Shown: positions 1 through 8,933 of the stretch, piece after piece
Position numbering within the stretch: the first letter of the stretch is position 1
Layout: each line of letters starts with the position of its first letter
Assembly (NCBI GenBank): GCA_000969725.1
Contig: JXSR01S008740.1
From: Ophiothrix spiculata
Lineage: Eukaryota; Echinodermata; Ophiuroidea; Amphilepidida; Ophiotrichidae
Direction: 5' to 3' (one strand)
Length of the DNA: 20,556 nt
Notes under the pieces: generated by a model
What the model was told of the DNA's origin: nothing
Databases searched by the model: none
Seen by the model: only the letters and a program-made list of their open reading frames with translations
Position numbers and translations under genes: made by a program

Positions 1-780
1 TCATTTTCGCCGGCGATCTTTTTTGACCAAGATATTTGGAGTCAAATTCATACAAGAATATTGCTTTACCTATGCGAAAAGGAATCGTGTGACCCGTGGA
101 AATGTTTTGTGGTGCTGCGCACATTGACCTACGGTGGGTCATAGCGTCCAGTGTGCCTAGTGCAAGTTTTCTGTTTGTATAATCTGAAAGGGGACAAAGT
201 AGATATGTGTACTTTTTGCATAAATTGAATTGGGTTTTTTTTCATGAAGGCTTTGTTTGAATGCCAATTGCACCTCATATAAACTCTACAGTTGCTTGCT
301 TAAGGTTCGTTGACACTGACGTAGGGTAATGACGAAGGGTAACGTATTTGCAACTAAAAACTTACAACTGAAACCTACTGTTAGTAATGATAGTCTGCGT
401 GCCTAGCAGATTGTGTTAGTGTTAACTGACTTTAACTAAAGATAACAGGCGGAAAATCAAAAACTGCAATATGCAGGTCTCTGTTGCTTGTCGTTACATT
501 GTAAACGCACCTTTAGGCCCGTCTCACACATGTGACTACTAAGGGGTAACAACAAACAGCAGATACAGGTCTGCGTATTGTAGTTTTGAATTGTTCATCA
601 GCCATTGTTAGTTAACGTTGAAAAATTTGCTTTTCACCGCCGATTGTTATTACTATCAGTTGCTTGCAGTCGGAAGTTTTTTACATTTTGTGATGACATA
701 AATTTAGTTGTGATGTCGTTTTTCTTTGGCCGCTGCAATCCTCAGTTCTTTGAAGTGACCATGCCATTTGTAGTCGTCTA
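1..780. other. AT-rich background, no gene recognised
   Basis: I see no convincing gene, repeat boundary or RNA here. A short minus-strand frame (513-605) begins with ATG in a favourable context (AACAATGG) but is only 30 codons long and matches nothing I know. The stretch is probably intergenic or intronic. Confidence 0.4.
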
Positions 781-785
781 GAGGT

Positions 786-915
786 CTTCACCTTCCGTTG
801 ATAACAAGTCGTCACAGTGACAGTGTATATAAGCTTGGCTTCACATCCATAATTTTGTGATTTTCAAGTTTGTCAGAATCATCACCTTCCGTCAGAGATA
901 AGTCATCACAATGTG
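786..915. repeat. Degenerate tandem duplication (CACCTTCCGT unit)
   Basis: A segment of about 34 bases occurs twice in the same orientation, at about 786-818 and 881-915. Both contain CACCTTCCGT, then a GATAA-like stretch, then AAGTC(A/G)TCACA(A/G)TG. The copies start about 95 bases apart. On the minus strand both can be read as similar acidic peptides (HCDDL then TEGDD or TEGED), though in different reading frames relative to each other, so the duplication is clearer at DNA level than as protein. Confidence 0.5.
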
Positions 916-982
916 ATCCTGCCTCAACCTCTGTAGTAGGGGCTGAACCTTGATCACAATTCAGTATGATATAATTTTGCAT
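812..982 (-). CDS. Possible small acidic coding fragment, unrecognised
   Basis: A minus-strand frame runs from ATG at 982 to a TGA at 812-814 and encodes 56 residues. The middle is hydrophilic and acidic (SAPTTEVEAGSHCDDLSLTE followed by GDDSDKLENHK), which differs from the hydrophobic or lysine-rich translations usual in AT-rich background. A related peptide (HCDDLLSTEGEDL) can be read just downstream in another frame, from the tandem copy. I recognise no domain, signal peptide or membrane segment. It could be the worn last exon of a minus-strand gene, a small protein, or chance. A possible acceptor, CTACTACAG, lies inside the frame. No promoter or poly(A) signal was tied to it. Confidence 0.15.
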   Translation of the reverse strand: MQNYIILNCDQGSAPTTEVEAGSHCDDLSLTEGDDSDKLENHKIMDVKPSLYTLSL

Positions 983-1500
983 AATTATCGTGATGGGTCA
1001 TCGCGAACAACGTTGAATCCACTACTGTTTGTCTTTGTGACCATAAAGTGGCACAGTAATCAATATATTAGTTTGGTGTACTTGCTACATAGTTTTAAAA
1101 ACAAAGGTGAGATTGCACACTTTTTGACGTCATTGCGACTTGTCCACCACTGCAAATACCATGAAACAAGCTTTAGTATGAGCCAATTCCATATAACACA
1201 ATGTTGCAGTTAGATGGAAAACTTGAACCTCTGTTGATTTTATTCTGTGTCAATCCAGTACCAATAGTCAAGCCTTAAAGGTAGATATTATCATCTTCAA
1301 GTAACAAATCACAAAAAGGAATTCTCACACAGTGGCGCATATACCACATGGGTCATGTTTACAGTTTATGATATCAAAAACGGCAAAATTCAAGGAAATG
1401 GGTACATGTTTTTGGGCTGATAAAAATGTGAACTTGCCTAAATCTTTTATTTACATAAATGTGCAATTTTGAATGTATCCTCGGCATAGGCTATGTTTTT

Positions 1501-1532
1501 TGTGTGTGTGTGTGTGTTTTTTTGGTTTTTTT
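1501..1532. repeat. TG microsatellite followed by a T run
   Basis: Eight TG dinucleotides (1501-1516) run directly into a 7-base T tract, then GG and another T tract. This is simple low-complexity DNA, prone to length variation. Confidence 0.9.
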
Positions 1533-2280
1533 TGCTGAATTTGAACAATCATAGTTTAGGAAAACTTTTTGTTCAGGATGGCAAACTTTTTGTGTAGGGT
1601 GGCTTTTGAGTTGACCAAAGATTTTAGTTTACTGGGCTTATTTTAAGGGGTTAGGATTAGCATAATATCCAACTCAGCTAAACAAATTATGTTGTGGTAT
1701 TATATGTGATGACTCGCCCCGAAAAGGGGGATTTTGCGACAGAACACTTTTCAAGATACAGGTGAAAATAGGCAGCAAAAAATAAGAAAATAATAAGTAT
1801 TTCCAGCAGATTTTCTGTTGTAAAATGTGTTCGCCTTGATCAATTTCAACAAGTAAGGTGTCATTTTAAAGCTTGGAAAATGCTGCAACAAATGAAATGA
1901 AAAAATCATTTCCCTGCATGTGTACTTGTTTGTTGCGCAACTCAGATTTTATTTTGGATTTTTTCATTTTATTTTTAACTGATTTTGGCAAAAAATGTCC
2001 TTCATCAAGTCACCTTTTTTTAAATCCTAAAATGATTTTATGCTATCAGGAAACTATAATGTACATAATCTGAGATATGAAGAAATTTGACTAAAATTGT
2101 TAAGAATCGCAAGACAAATCTCAAGATAAAAACAACATATCACATTAAATGGTAAAAAAGCCGAAAGATTTAATACACAGAATTATTTTAATTTCTTATA
2201 GCCTTGGTGTAAATTTTATAAAGAGGCCATGACCAACACCCCTTTAAAGCCCAACAGTTTGTATGTCATGAGATTTCTGT
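1533..2280. other. AT-rich stretch with one dispersed 20-mer
   Basis: No gene is visible. A 20-base string starting AAGGTGTCATTTT (1855-1874) recurs exactly and in the same orientation at 9987-10006, so both places probably hold remnants of one dispersed repeat. A GC-rich patch (GACTCGCCCCGAAAAGGGGG, about 1709-1729) may be the edge of that repeat, but I could not find a matching second end. Confidence 0.35.
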
Positions 2281-2283
2281 GAA

Positions 2284-2543
2284 CGTCAATATTGTATCTG
2301 TGAAGTGAGGACTTTTTACATAGCCTGTGTGAAGAAATTGTGCGTCTTCAATTATTTGCTGTCTGTTACTTGTATATACCGTTTTGCGTCACATGACCTT
2401 TAAGTCCTGGTTCTGATAGAAAGGGTTACTAAATGGTGAACCGTCAATATCTTCAAGTATTTCCATTTCCACTTATCTCAGATAAGGGTCAATATTGTAC
2501 CTATGAAGACGACATAAGTGTTAAGCCATCCTCTTTACATAGC
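2284..2543. repeat. Degenerate direct repeat (GTCAATATTGTA unit)
   Basis: GTCAATATTGTA(T/C)CT(G/A)TGAAG followed by TTTACATAGCC appears at about 2284-2323 and again at about 2487-2543, roughly 203 bases apart. The second copy has about 16 extra bases inside. A weaker fragment (CCGTCAATATCTTCAAG) lies between them. It looks like an old local duplication directly left of the 404-bp MITE. Confidence 0.45.
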
Positions 2544-2580
2544 CAGTACTTGGTAAAAATCAGTGTGAATTGTGTGTGTT

Positions 2581-2984
2581 CCAAGGAATTTCAAAAAGGG
2601 AACGGTACTCGCCGCCATTTTGATTTCACCGCCGTGTAAATCCTATGGGACGGCAGCCATCTTGGATTGTCGCTCATTGAGGGCAAGTTATTGTACCTCC
2701 GGCATTTAATGGCTCCGCGTAACACACTTTTGAGAGTCTTCGCAACGGATTAGCATGAAAATTAGCGTACTTTGATCAGAGCAAGTCGCAATACACGCCA
2801 CTTGAAACGCAGACACGTTTTGCGCGTGAAACAAAATGCACACTCTGTATATGCGTCAAGTGAAGATTTACGCGATCTGCCTGGATATCGGGCCAAACTC
2901 CAAATATCCGGAAGTACAATAACTCTTCTCCATGAGCGACACAAGCTGGCAGCGTATCCCGATTCCCCTATAAAAATTCCTTGG
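2581..2984 (+). mobile_element. Non-autonomous DNA transposon (MITE), copy 1 of a two-copy family
   Basis: The element is bounded by inverted ends CCAAGGAATT (2581-2590) and AATTCCTTGG (2975-2984). The hexamer TGTGTT sits immediately on both sides (2575-2580 and 2985-2990) and is a plausible 6-bp target duplication. A second copy lies inverted at 16365-16769. By eye the two are close to nine-tenths identical and share an unbroken 57-base block near CTGTATATGCGTCAAGTG. An inner inverted pair (GTTATTGTACCTCCGG against CCGGAAGTACAATAAC) lies further in. It is CpG-richer than its surroundings and encodes no transposase; the 86-codon frame across it continues past its end and is not a gene. A 6-bp duplication would suit IS3EU- or Dada-type elements, but the superfamily is not established. 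Confidence 0.85.
2611..2665 (+). promoter_or_regulatory. Two YY1-like motifs inside MITE copy 1
   Basis: GCCGCCATTTTG (2611-2622) and GCAGCCATCTTGG (2653-2665) fit the animal YY1 core GCCAT(N)TTG. Both are kept in copy 2. Binding is not shown by sequence alone. Confidence 0.4.
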
Positions 2985-2990
2985 TGTGTT

Positions 2991-3652
2991 CAGTTTGTAT
3001 CTGTTGAGCCAGAGCCTGTACTTGCATACTAAGAATCATAGTGAATTTTATATATTCAAATTGTAGCCCATCACATAAACTTTTAGAGCGCTGATGGCAA
3101 AAATTTGGTGCTTTCATTTATAGCTGCTTTTTGTTAAAATTTATTGTTTCCCTGAATGACACATTTTTCTGAAGATTAACTATTTGTATACATAATCTAC
3201 TTGCAGACTTGATAAGTTTATTCATGAGAAGCAATAACAGTTTTGAAAAATATGGATGTTTTTGTGATTGGTTATGTATTTAAACTTGACATTTCAAAAA
3301 TATTGCTATAAGGCAGCTATTAATGAAATTATACGATTGGTGCAATTTGCATTATTTGGTGCTTAAAGGGTTAATACCATAATGTGTCCCATTCAAACTG
3401 AATCTAATATTTGGTGATGACCTAATGTCCCAATTCTGATGGGAAGAATTATTCAATTTTGACTCCCTTGTCTTGTTGCTATATCAACATCTTTAAGGAA
3501 TTTCATTTTCAGTGATATGAGACCTGATGTTTACATTATTAAAGTAGGTTGGTCATATCTGTTTGATATTAATGATTGCAGTGAATGTATTGATTTCATG
3601 TAGCTTCCTGTCAAGTCTGCCAAAACATCCCATGAGTTACTACTGTTCTATT
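2991..3652. other. AT-rich background, nothing recognised
   Basis: Between two transposons I see only AT-rich DNA with no open frame of note, tandem repeat or inverted ends. Confidence 0.5.
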
Positions 3653-4327
3653 TTAAGGGAGGTCAGAGCCTCACAATCCCTAAAATCTGTTTTTATCATA
3701 ACTTGAAAACTAATAAAGTACACTACATAAATGTATACATTTTTAGACAGGACATTTTACAAGGAATCCATTTATTATAGCATCAAATCAAAATTTTAAG
3801 AACTCGCTTTTTAGAAACTCACCAAAAACGAGTTATTTTGCCAAGAAAAAATATTATTTGGCAAAAATGGTCCAAAATAGGTAAAAAAAACCATCTAAAT
3901 CGATAGTTTTAGGGAATGTTTTCTCAAATTTTTGATTAACTTCTAGTTTTCACAAAAATGCCCAAAAATCATGATGATTTTTTTTTTTTTGGGGGGGGGG
4001 AATGAATTTTTGGCCTATTCGGACCAAAATTTTCATAACTAGAGGATTGAGAAAACATTCCCTAGAACCATTGATATAGGTGACTTATACCTATTTTGAA
4101 CATTTCAAAAAAAAATTTCCTAGGCTTGTTCAAAAAATGTTGGCAAAATAACTAGTTTTTGTGAATACCTAAGAAGCGAGTTCATAAATCAAGAATGTGG
4201 TGCTATAAATAGATTTCTGTGAAATTCCCTTTCTAAAAATGTATACTTTTATATAGTTTACTTCATTAGTTTTCAAGTTATGAACAAACTAAATTTTCAG
4301 AAATTGTGAGGCTCCGACCCCCCTTAA
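3653..4327. mobile_element. Long foldback element flanked by TTAA
   Basis: TTAA at 3653-3656 and 4324-4327 flanks complementary ends: GGGAGGTCAGAGCCTCACAA on the left and the complement of GGGGGGTCGGAGCCTCACAA on the right. The complementarity continues inward through most of the element (ATGTATACATTTTTAG, ACTCGCTTTTTAG and TTAGGGAATGTTTTCTC on the left all have partners on the right). The two arms are thus about 310 bases each around a short low-complexity spacer. There is no coding capacity. TTAA duplications are typical of piggyBac and Kolobok transposons, and a foldback MITE mobilised by one of these is the likeliest origin. The arms differ by scattered substitutions and small indels, so the copy is not recent. 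Confidence 0.85.
3978..4000 (+). repeat. Homopolymer junction T13-G10 in the foldback spacer
   Basis: Thirteen T bases are followed directly by ten G bases at the hairpin turn of the foldback element. It may be biological, or an assembly artefact at a hard-to-read hairpin. Confidence 0.9.
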
Positions 4328-5055
4328 GGGCCCTGTCAACCTTTCGTTTTCAGAAATGGTTTTTGCTCTGTAACACACCAACAGATAATTAATCCAAATA
4401 AAAGTATAATGTGGATTTGCATACTGAACATGATGGGAAGGTCATTTTTTGATTGGCCTTTAGGTCCAAAAATCATGTTTTGGTAAAATTTTGAACCACT
4501 TTACTTTTTAGAATTTAGAAAACAATATCTAGGAACGTGTTTTTCAAATTTTTGATTTTTATCGTATTTTTTGAAATATTGCCGAAAATAGGTCAAAAAG
4601 TGTCATGTTTTACCAAAATGGTGGCAAATGTGGGACTTTTGACATTTTTTTGAGTTTTGGGGATTTAAAAATATGTCATAACCACTTTCCTCTGCAATTT
4701 ACAATTTGGAGATACATGTGTATGACTTCAAATAGTTGAATTACGGGGGAGTTGTTTTCTTTAATTATTATCATTATCAATAGTATTTTGTATAAAACAT
4801 AGACAATGCGCTGTATTGGTTGCTAAACAATTTGATTCAAAAATAAAACTATTTAGGTTAAAACTAATCTTTATATGAAAAAAAACTACAATCATTTTAA
4901 GGGGTGTTTTTTTATGTTGACTAGTTTGGTGAAACTTTTTCTCCTAAGTTCTGTGCAGCCATTTAATTGCTACCAGGAGGATAAAAGTATATCTCTGGAA
5001 CACTTTGCCTTTTCATATCAAAAACTCAAGAAATGTCTTCTTTGTAAACATATTT
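4328..5055. other. AT-rich stretch, possible worn repeat
   Basis: It starts directly at the TTAA of the foldback element with GGGCCCTGTCAACC, which resembles a transposon end, but I found no matching right end. CATGTTTTGGTAAAA (about 4473) and CATGTTTTACCAAAA (about 4603) form a weak inverted pair. No gene is seen. Confidence 0.35.
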
Positions 5056-5372
5056 CAGGGTTAGTACGTGTCCTTAAAAGTCCTTAAATTTTATTTTGCA
5101 TTTTCCAGGCCTTGAAAGTCCTTGAAAAACTGACTTTATCAAAAAAGTCCTTGAAAGCCCCTGAATTGTTGAATGTCAGAAATATTAAAAATAAATATGT
5201 CAAAAGAATTTACCATGCAATTATTTTTATCCAAAAATGGGCGAAGACAAATGTATTTTGTTGATACACATTCCACTGGCCCGCCTATGAAAGTCCTTGA
5301 GTCCTTGAATTGTTCTTGGAAAAGTCCTTGACAGTCCTTGAATTTTGTAAGTGAAAAAGTGTACTAACCCTG
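5056..5372. mobile_element. hAT-type MITE with repeated TCCTTGA motifs
   Basis: The ends are CAGGGTTAGTAC (5056-5067) and its complement GTACTAACCCTG (5361-5372). CAGGG ends are usual for hAT transposons. The flanking octamers (ACATATTT and TATTAATT) match at only half the positions, so the expected 8-bp target duplication is eroded or misplaced. Inside, TCCTTGA or close variants (TCCTTAA, GCCTTGA) occur about ten times, all in one orientation and concentrated near the two ends. In hAT elements subterminal repeats bind transposase, and these may do the same. No open frame of note is present. Confidence 0.75.
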
Positions 5373-5422
5373 TATTAATTACCATTGCATTTTGTAATGA
5401 TTGCTCTGTCTAGATCAGTTTA

Positions 5423-5459
5423 ATAGTATTTGATTTTTTATACTTTTATGTTTAGATAT
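5423..5459 (+). repeat. 37-base exact repeat (partner at 11240-11276)
   Basis: This AT-rich 37-base string (starting ATAGTATTTGATTTTTTATA) is identical to 11240-11276, inside a small TA-flanked MITE. Sequence on both sides differs. It may be a remnant of that MITE family or of a common AT-rich module. Confidence 0.75.
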
Positions 5460-5486
5460 TATTGTTTATTTTGTATTTTGTTGTTT

Positions 5487-5561
5487 GTAATGCGCTAATG
5501 GACTTTGGTGTAATGCGGTTATAAAAGCTGTTGTATTATTATTATATTTAGTATTATTATT
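5487..5561 (+). mobile_element. 3' tail of a non-LTR retroposon or SINE, plus strand
   Basis: AATGCGCT, a short spacer, AATGCGGTTATAAA and a TATTATTATTAT-like microsatellite lie in that order. This is the usual 3' end of several LINE and SINE families in marine animals. A second copy of the pattern is at 17801-17860 on the minus strand. The 5' part is not recognisable, so only the tail is called. Confidence 0.45.
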
Positions 5562-5760
5562 TTCAATATTTAAATTTCAATCTCCCAGTAGTTTTATCAG
5601 TAATAGCAGTCTAGACTTAAAGGTATTAGCCACAATCTCTAATGTGAACTTCAACTTTTTGTGACACTGGTGATTTTATTGCATCTTTAGGAAGTACTTC
5701 CAACTACTAACTTATGCCCAGAACCAGAACGCTTGAGCATTTCCCAAGGAACATACGAGA
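5562..5760. other. Unassigned AT-rich stretch
   Basis: No gene or repeat ends were recognised before the hairpin cluster that follows. Confidence 0.4.
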
Positions 5761-5819
5761 GAACGCTCAGGCGTTCATATTTGTATCGAGTGTATATTAA
5801 CTCAGTATACTGAGTTAAT
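5761..5819. repeat. Hairpin followed by a 24-bp perfect palindrome
   Basis: GAACGCTCAGGCGTTC (5761-5776) folds with a 6-base stem. Twenty bases further on, 5796-5819 is a perfect 24-base palindrome, each half reading ATTAACTCAGTA. Such cruciform-prone sequences are often transposon centres or protein-binding sites; the role here is unknown. Confidence 0.75.
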
Positions 5820-6290
5820 GATTGGAAACAGGACACCTCGCCCCAGTCATCTGGGCTCTATACCCCTATGTGACAATTCAGGACCAAAAGGGTTAAAATT
5901 TAAAATTTGAAATACAAGAAACAAATATTTTATGCTTTGAATTTTCATGTCCCTGGGAACACAACAAATAAATGGGTAGTGTTTCTAAAAATTAACTGTT
6001 CAATTTTCAAAATAAAATTTTATATGTGTTTTCTTATACTACAAAAGGCTGATTTTCTACATATTTGCTACCAATAGAATTTTAAATGTTTTGTCTGGTC
6101 AATTGTGAATTTATGTCATGTGGATGTCAAATTGAGAAAAAAATATGAAGTCACTGACTTTTTAAAGTGAGATGAAATTACATGGGTTAAAATCTAAAAA
6201 ACAATTTTCATCACCGGAAATGTCAAAATTTGATTTTATAACATTGAACAGGTAAAAAAAGTTAATATCGAGTAATCAAATGCTTGAGTT
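5820..6290. other. AT-rich stretch with a one-sided repeat edge
   Basis: CCAAAAGGGTTAA (5883-5895) resembles the right end of the TTAACCCTTTGAACCC-type element at 8428-8933, and CCCAGTCATCTGGG (about 5841-5854) is a small hairpin. No second end was found. No gene is seen. Confidence 0.3.
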
Positions 6291-6316
6291 TTCAAGTCGT
6301 CAATGATGTCATCATA

Positions 6317-6328
6317 TATGACGTCATA
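6317..6328. promoter_or_regulatory. Perfect CRE-like palindrome TATGACGTCATA
   Basis: TGACGTCA (6319-6326) is the full cAMP-response-element octamer bound by CREB/ATF proteins in animals. Related TGATGTCA (about 6305-6312) and TTGACGTCC (about 6334-6342) lie beside it. No promoter was identified next to it, so function is unproven. Confidence 0.4.
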
Positions 6329-6484
6329 GCACATTGACGTCCATTTTTATGCTGAATTTCGAAGTTCAGACTCTTATCTATTAACTGACAAAAAATAAAC
6401 AAAATCTATAGTTAGGAACTTATCACCTTGATCGTCCTTCATCATATCCATGTGAAATCGCAGCTAATGCCATTAAATATGCTC

Positions 6485-6648
6485 AAATGATGTCCTTAGC
6501 TATCACTTTACCATAAGGAGGGATAGTAATTTCCACTGAATTAAAGCTAAAATGACGTCCTATCAACTTGTGGGGTAATTGTCAACGTATTAAAGACTAA
6601 ATGATATCATATCACCATGTGGGGTAATTTCATAGAATTCCAGCTAAA
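6485..6648 (+). repeat. Degenerate tandem repeat, three units of about 49-65 bp
   Basis: Units begin at about 6485, 6550 and 6599 with AAATGA(T/C)(G/A)TC, continue with TATCA(C/A)C and a GGGGTAATT-like block, and end with AAAG(C/A)CTA or a variant. Units two and three are the closest pair, 49 bases apart; unit one is about 65 bases and more divergent. Confidence 0.55.
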
Positions 6649-6710
6649 GAAATAAAGCAAAATGCAAAAAAATAACACATTTTGTTTGATGTAGTAAATT
6701 AGTACTTATT

Positions 6711-7000
6711 TGTAAGGTAAGGTAAAGGTAAAGGATGCCAGCCTGTTTTTGCACAGGTCAAGTGCCCATCTCTCTTTTGAAGCAATTGGGCCAGACTATT
6801 TCATATATTTCCAACATGTAAATAAAAATGGTTGGAAAGCTACATAAACTTTGTTTTCCAAAGTTGTGCTAATCATTAAAAAAAAGCATTTGTGCTTGCT
6901 GATTGTGGACAATTTAAGGAAAATAAGATAACAAGATGATTCACCCTCTTTCAGTTTTAGTGCACCCAGTACAATCGGAATATCGGATTTGTGTGTCATT
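6711..7000 (-). mobile_element. Possible retroposon 3' end with TTTACC tail, minus strand
   Basis: On the minus strand the sequence ends with GGCATCC and then repeated TTTACC or TTACC units (complement of 6711-6734). Short tandem tails of this kind mark the 3' ends of some LINEs and SINEs. The upstream part (to about 7000) includes a 67-codon open frame with no recognisable domain. The 5' limit is unclear. Confidence 0.3.
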
Positions 7001-7127
7001 CTGTGTCTGGGTTTACATTCACCTTTTGGTTTGACATGACATTTGACCAGTTAATGACTTACGCCAATATGAAAGTGTAGATTTTCAGCAATTCTTCAGC
7101 CACTGCACATATTTCTGTTTGAATAAT

Positions 7128-7490
7128 GCACCTATCACTTGTAACTCCGGGTACCCGGGCGCTAGCGGGGAATGCGCCCGAGCTCGTTCATCATAATTTG
7201 ACGAGTCTCCACCTAACACTCCGCCTACTTCCCCGTAGGGCGGGGCATCCTCAAATCTGAGTCACCGACAAAGTCCCGTCCCCATACCACAGGGAAAGGG
7301 CTCAAATTTCATAGATTTACGTCCCGGTCAAATTCCCCGCCTAAATGGTCACCATCGAGCCACTGCCGCATCCCCGCATGCGTTCCCCGCCTGGCGGGGA
7401 CATCAGCATGTACAACTTCCCGGCACGAGCATGACGAGTTCCCCGCTAGTGCCCGGGTACCCGGGGGCCGGAATTACAAGTGATAGGTGC
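7128..7490. mobile_element. GC-rich MITE with 5-bp target duplication
   Basis: The ends are GCACCTATCACTTGTAA (7128-7144) and its exact complement (7474-7490), and ATAAT directly repeats outside both (7123-7127, 7491-7495). Inverted similarity continues with CGGGTACCCGGGCGCTAGCG against CGCTAGTGCCCGGGTACCCG. The interior is GC-rich with repeated CCCCGCC and GGCGGGG blocks, in sharp contrast to the AT-rich surroundings. There is no open frame. Because ATAAT and the TIR edge can be shifted, a TAA or AT duplication (Harbinger or ISL2EU type) is also possible. Confidence 0.85.
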
Positions 7491-7495
7491 ATAAT

Positions 7496-8423
7496 GCTAA
7501 GTTAACAGCTTCCTGTGCTATTCCCTCTCCATATTTTAGACATACAAATCATGAGTTTTAAAATGAGATGTTTTTGAAAAGGGAGTTTAAAAAATTACAT
7601 GAAGCCCTGGTGGCCAGTTATAATCTTACTTTCATGCTTATTTCATTCTAATTTCTCTATTCTGCGGTGAATTCAGAACTTTGTTGCGGTAGCTTGATTT
7701 GTTGTACTTGATGCAAGAATATAATTTGTAACCCACTCCAGCTGCTGGGCCATTTTGAAAGTTAATCCTTAACAAAGTGTATAAAGCCGATTACTGAAAA
7801 GAGCAATGTGGCTTTATACATCATTATATTTTTGTTACAATTACATATATATGTAAATTGTAAACAATATTAAGGAGACTAAAATGCTCATCAATTTTAA
7901 GAAGTTTTTGTTTTAGTAAATTCCTTGACTACAATGACCAGGGTTCAAGCAAGTCACACAATTGTGCAAGAGTGTTTTTCCCACATTTTTGGTGATGTGT
8001 GTTGTCCAGAATAAGACTTTGAAAACCGACCATTGGATCAAAGGAGTAGTGTGCAACAGGATAGTCAGTTGAACTTATAACTTGATGTGGATGCATCTGA
8101 TTTGCTGACCTCTCCACTTGATATTATTATAAAACTTGATAACTTCATGCTTTTATCATAACTCTCTTTTTTCAAACTCACCAAAATGAATTCTTATATC
8201 TGTGATCAGACTGACAGTTGTCATGCTGGTGGAGTAATAACCTGATGGGTGGACTGGGATGATTCTTGATGACTTTGTGACAGTCTAGGCGTGGCTCAGA
8301 TTCCATACCAGGTGACTGTCATTCCGATTCATGCAGTGATATTAACATGGCACCTGTTGTTAAATCAGTCTAAAATAACTTGGAGCAATATAGAATAGGG
8401 GTTTAAATGTTTTGATAATTTCA
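7496..8423. other. AT-rich background, no gene recognised
   Basis: I see no repeat ends or convincing coding frame. GACAGTTGTCATGCTGG and CAGGTGACTGTCATTCC (8212-8320) are loosely alike but not enough to call a repeat. Confidence 0.4.
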
Positions 8424-8427
8424 TAAA

Positions 8428-8933
8428 CCCTTTGAACCCGACGAGCCGGTATACCGGCTCACGTGTACATGTACCGTATACCCGATGAGCCGGTTTACCA
8501 GCATTAAGGTCACGTATCAGAAACTTGATGTGTCTGTCAACAGAGCATAGGTAGTTATAATTTTCAATGGTCTTATTTATATCAGATAATATCAATGCAG
8601 CTTTGAACCCATGGTTGATGGGTCAGTTTGCTCTTGTTTACTTGACAGAGGTAAACAATTCCTTATATTTTTGTAAATTTGATCAAAATTTTTAAGAAAC
8701 GTGGCTTCGCCATAGACTACAATGTTAATGTCGAACATGTTAGTTGACATAAAAAGTAATCTTTTATGAATGCTGGTTATTGAAAAAATATGACTCCTCA
8801 AAAATGAAAGGTATTAAGCAAGGGAAATCAAAATCAAAGTAAGTTTAGGGGTTATACTGCGTTTTTTAACTTTCAGGTTGGCCCGGGTCAGCGGTACAGA
8901 TACATGTAGAATGGCCAGGGTTCAAAGGGTTAA
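8428..8933. mobile_element. MITE with CCCTTTGAACCC ends, probable TTAA target
   Basis: The left end CCCTTTGAACCC (8428-8439) matches the complement of GGGTTCAAAGGG (8918-8929). TTAA follows on the right (8930-8933); the left flank is TAAA (8424-8427), possibly a mutated TTAA. Just inside the left end lies the perfect palindrome GAGCCGGTATACCGGCTC (8443-8460), followed by a further GATGAGCCGG. ACATGTA occurs near both ends. There is no transposase. A Kolobok- or piggyBac-derived MITE is the likeliest explanation. Confidence 0.6.

Noticed and set aside
513-605. Minus-strand mini-frame starting MADEQFKTTIRRPVSAVCCY with a good start context
   Set aside because: Only 30 codons, no splice donor or homologue I can support; such frames are expected by chance.
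2772-3032. 86-codon plus-strand frame and a 60-codon minus-strand frame over MITE copy 1
   Set aside because: They lie in a non-coding MITE, the longer one running past its right end; the matching region of copy 2 gives different frames, so no protein is conserved.
4324-4760. A second TTAA-type transposon starting GGGCCCTGTCAACC
   Set aside because: No complementary right end could be found within the next kilobase.
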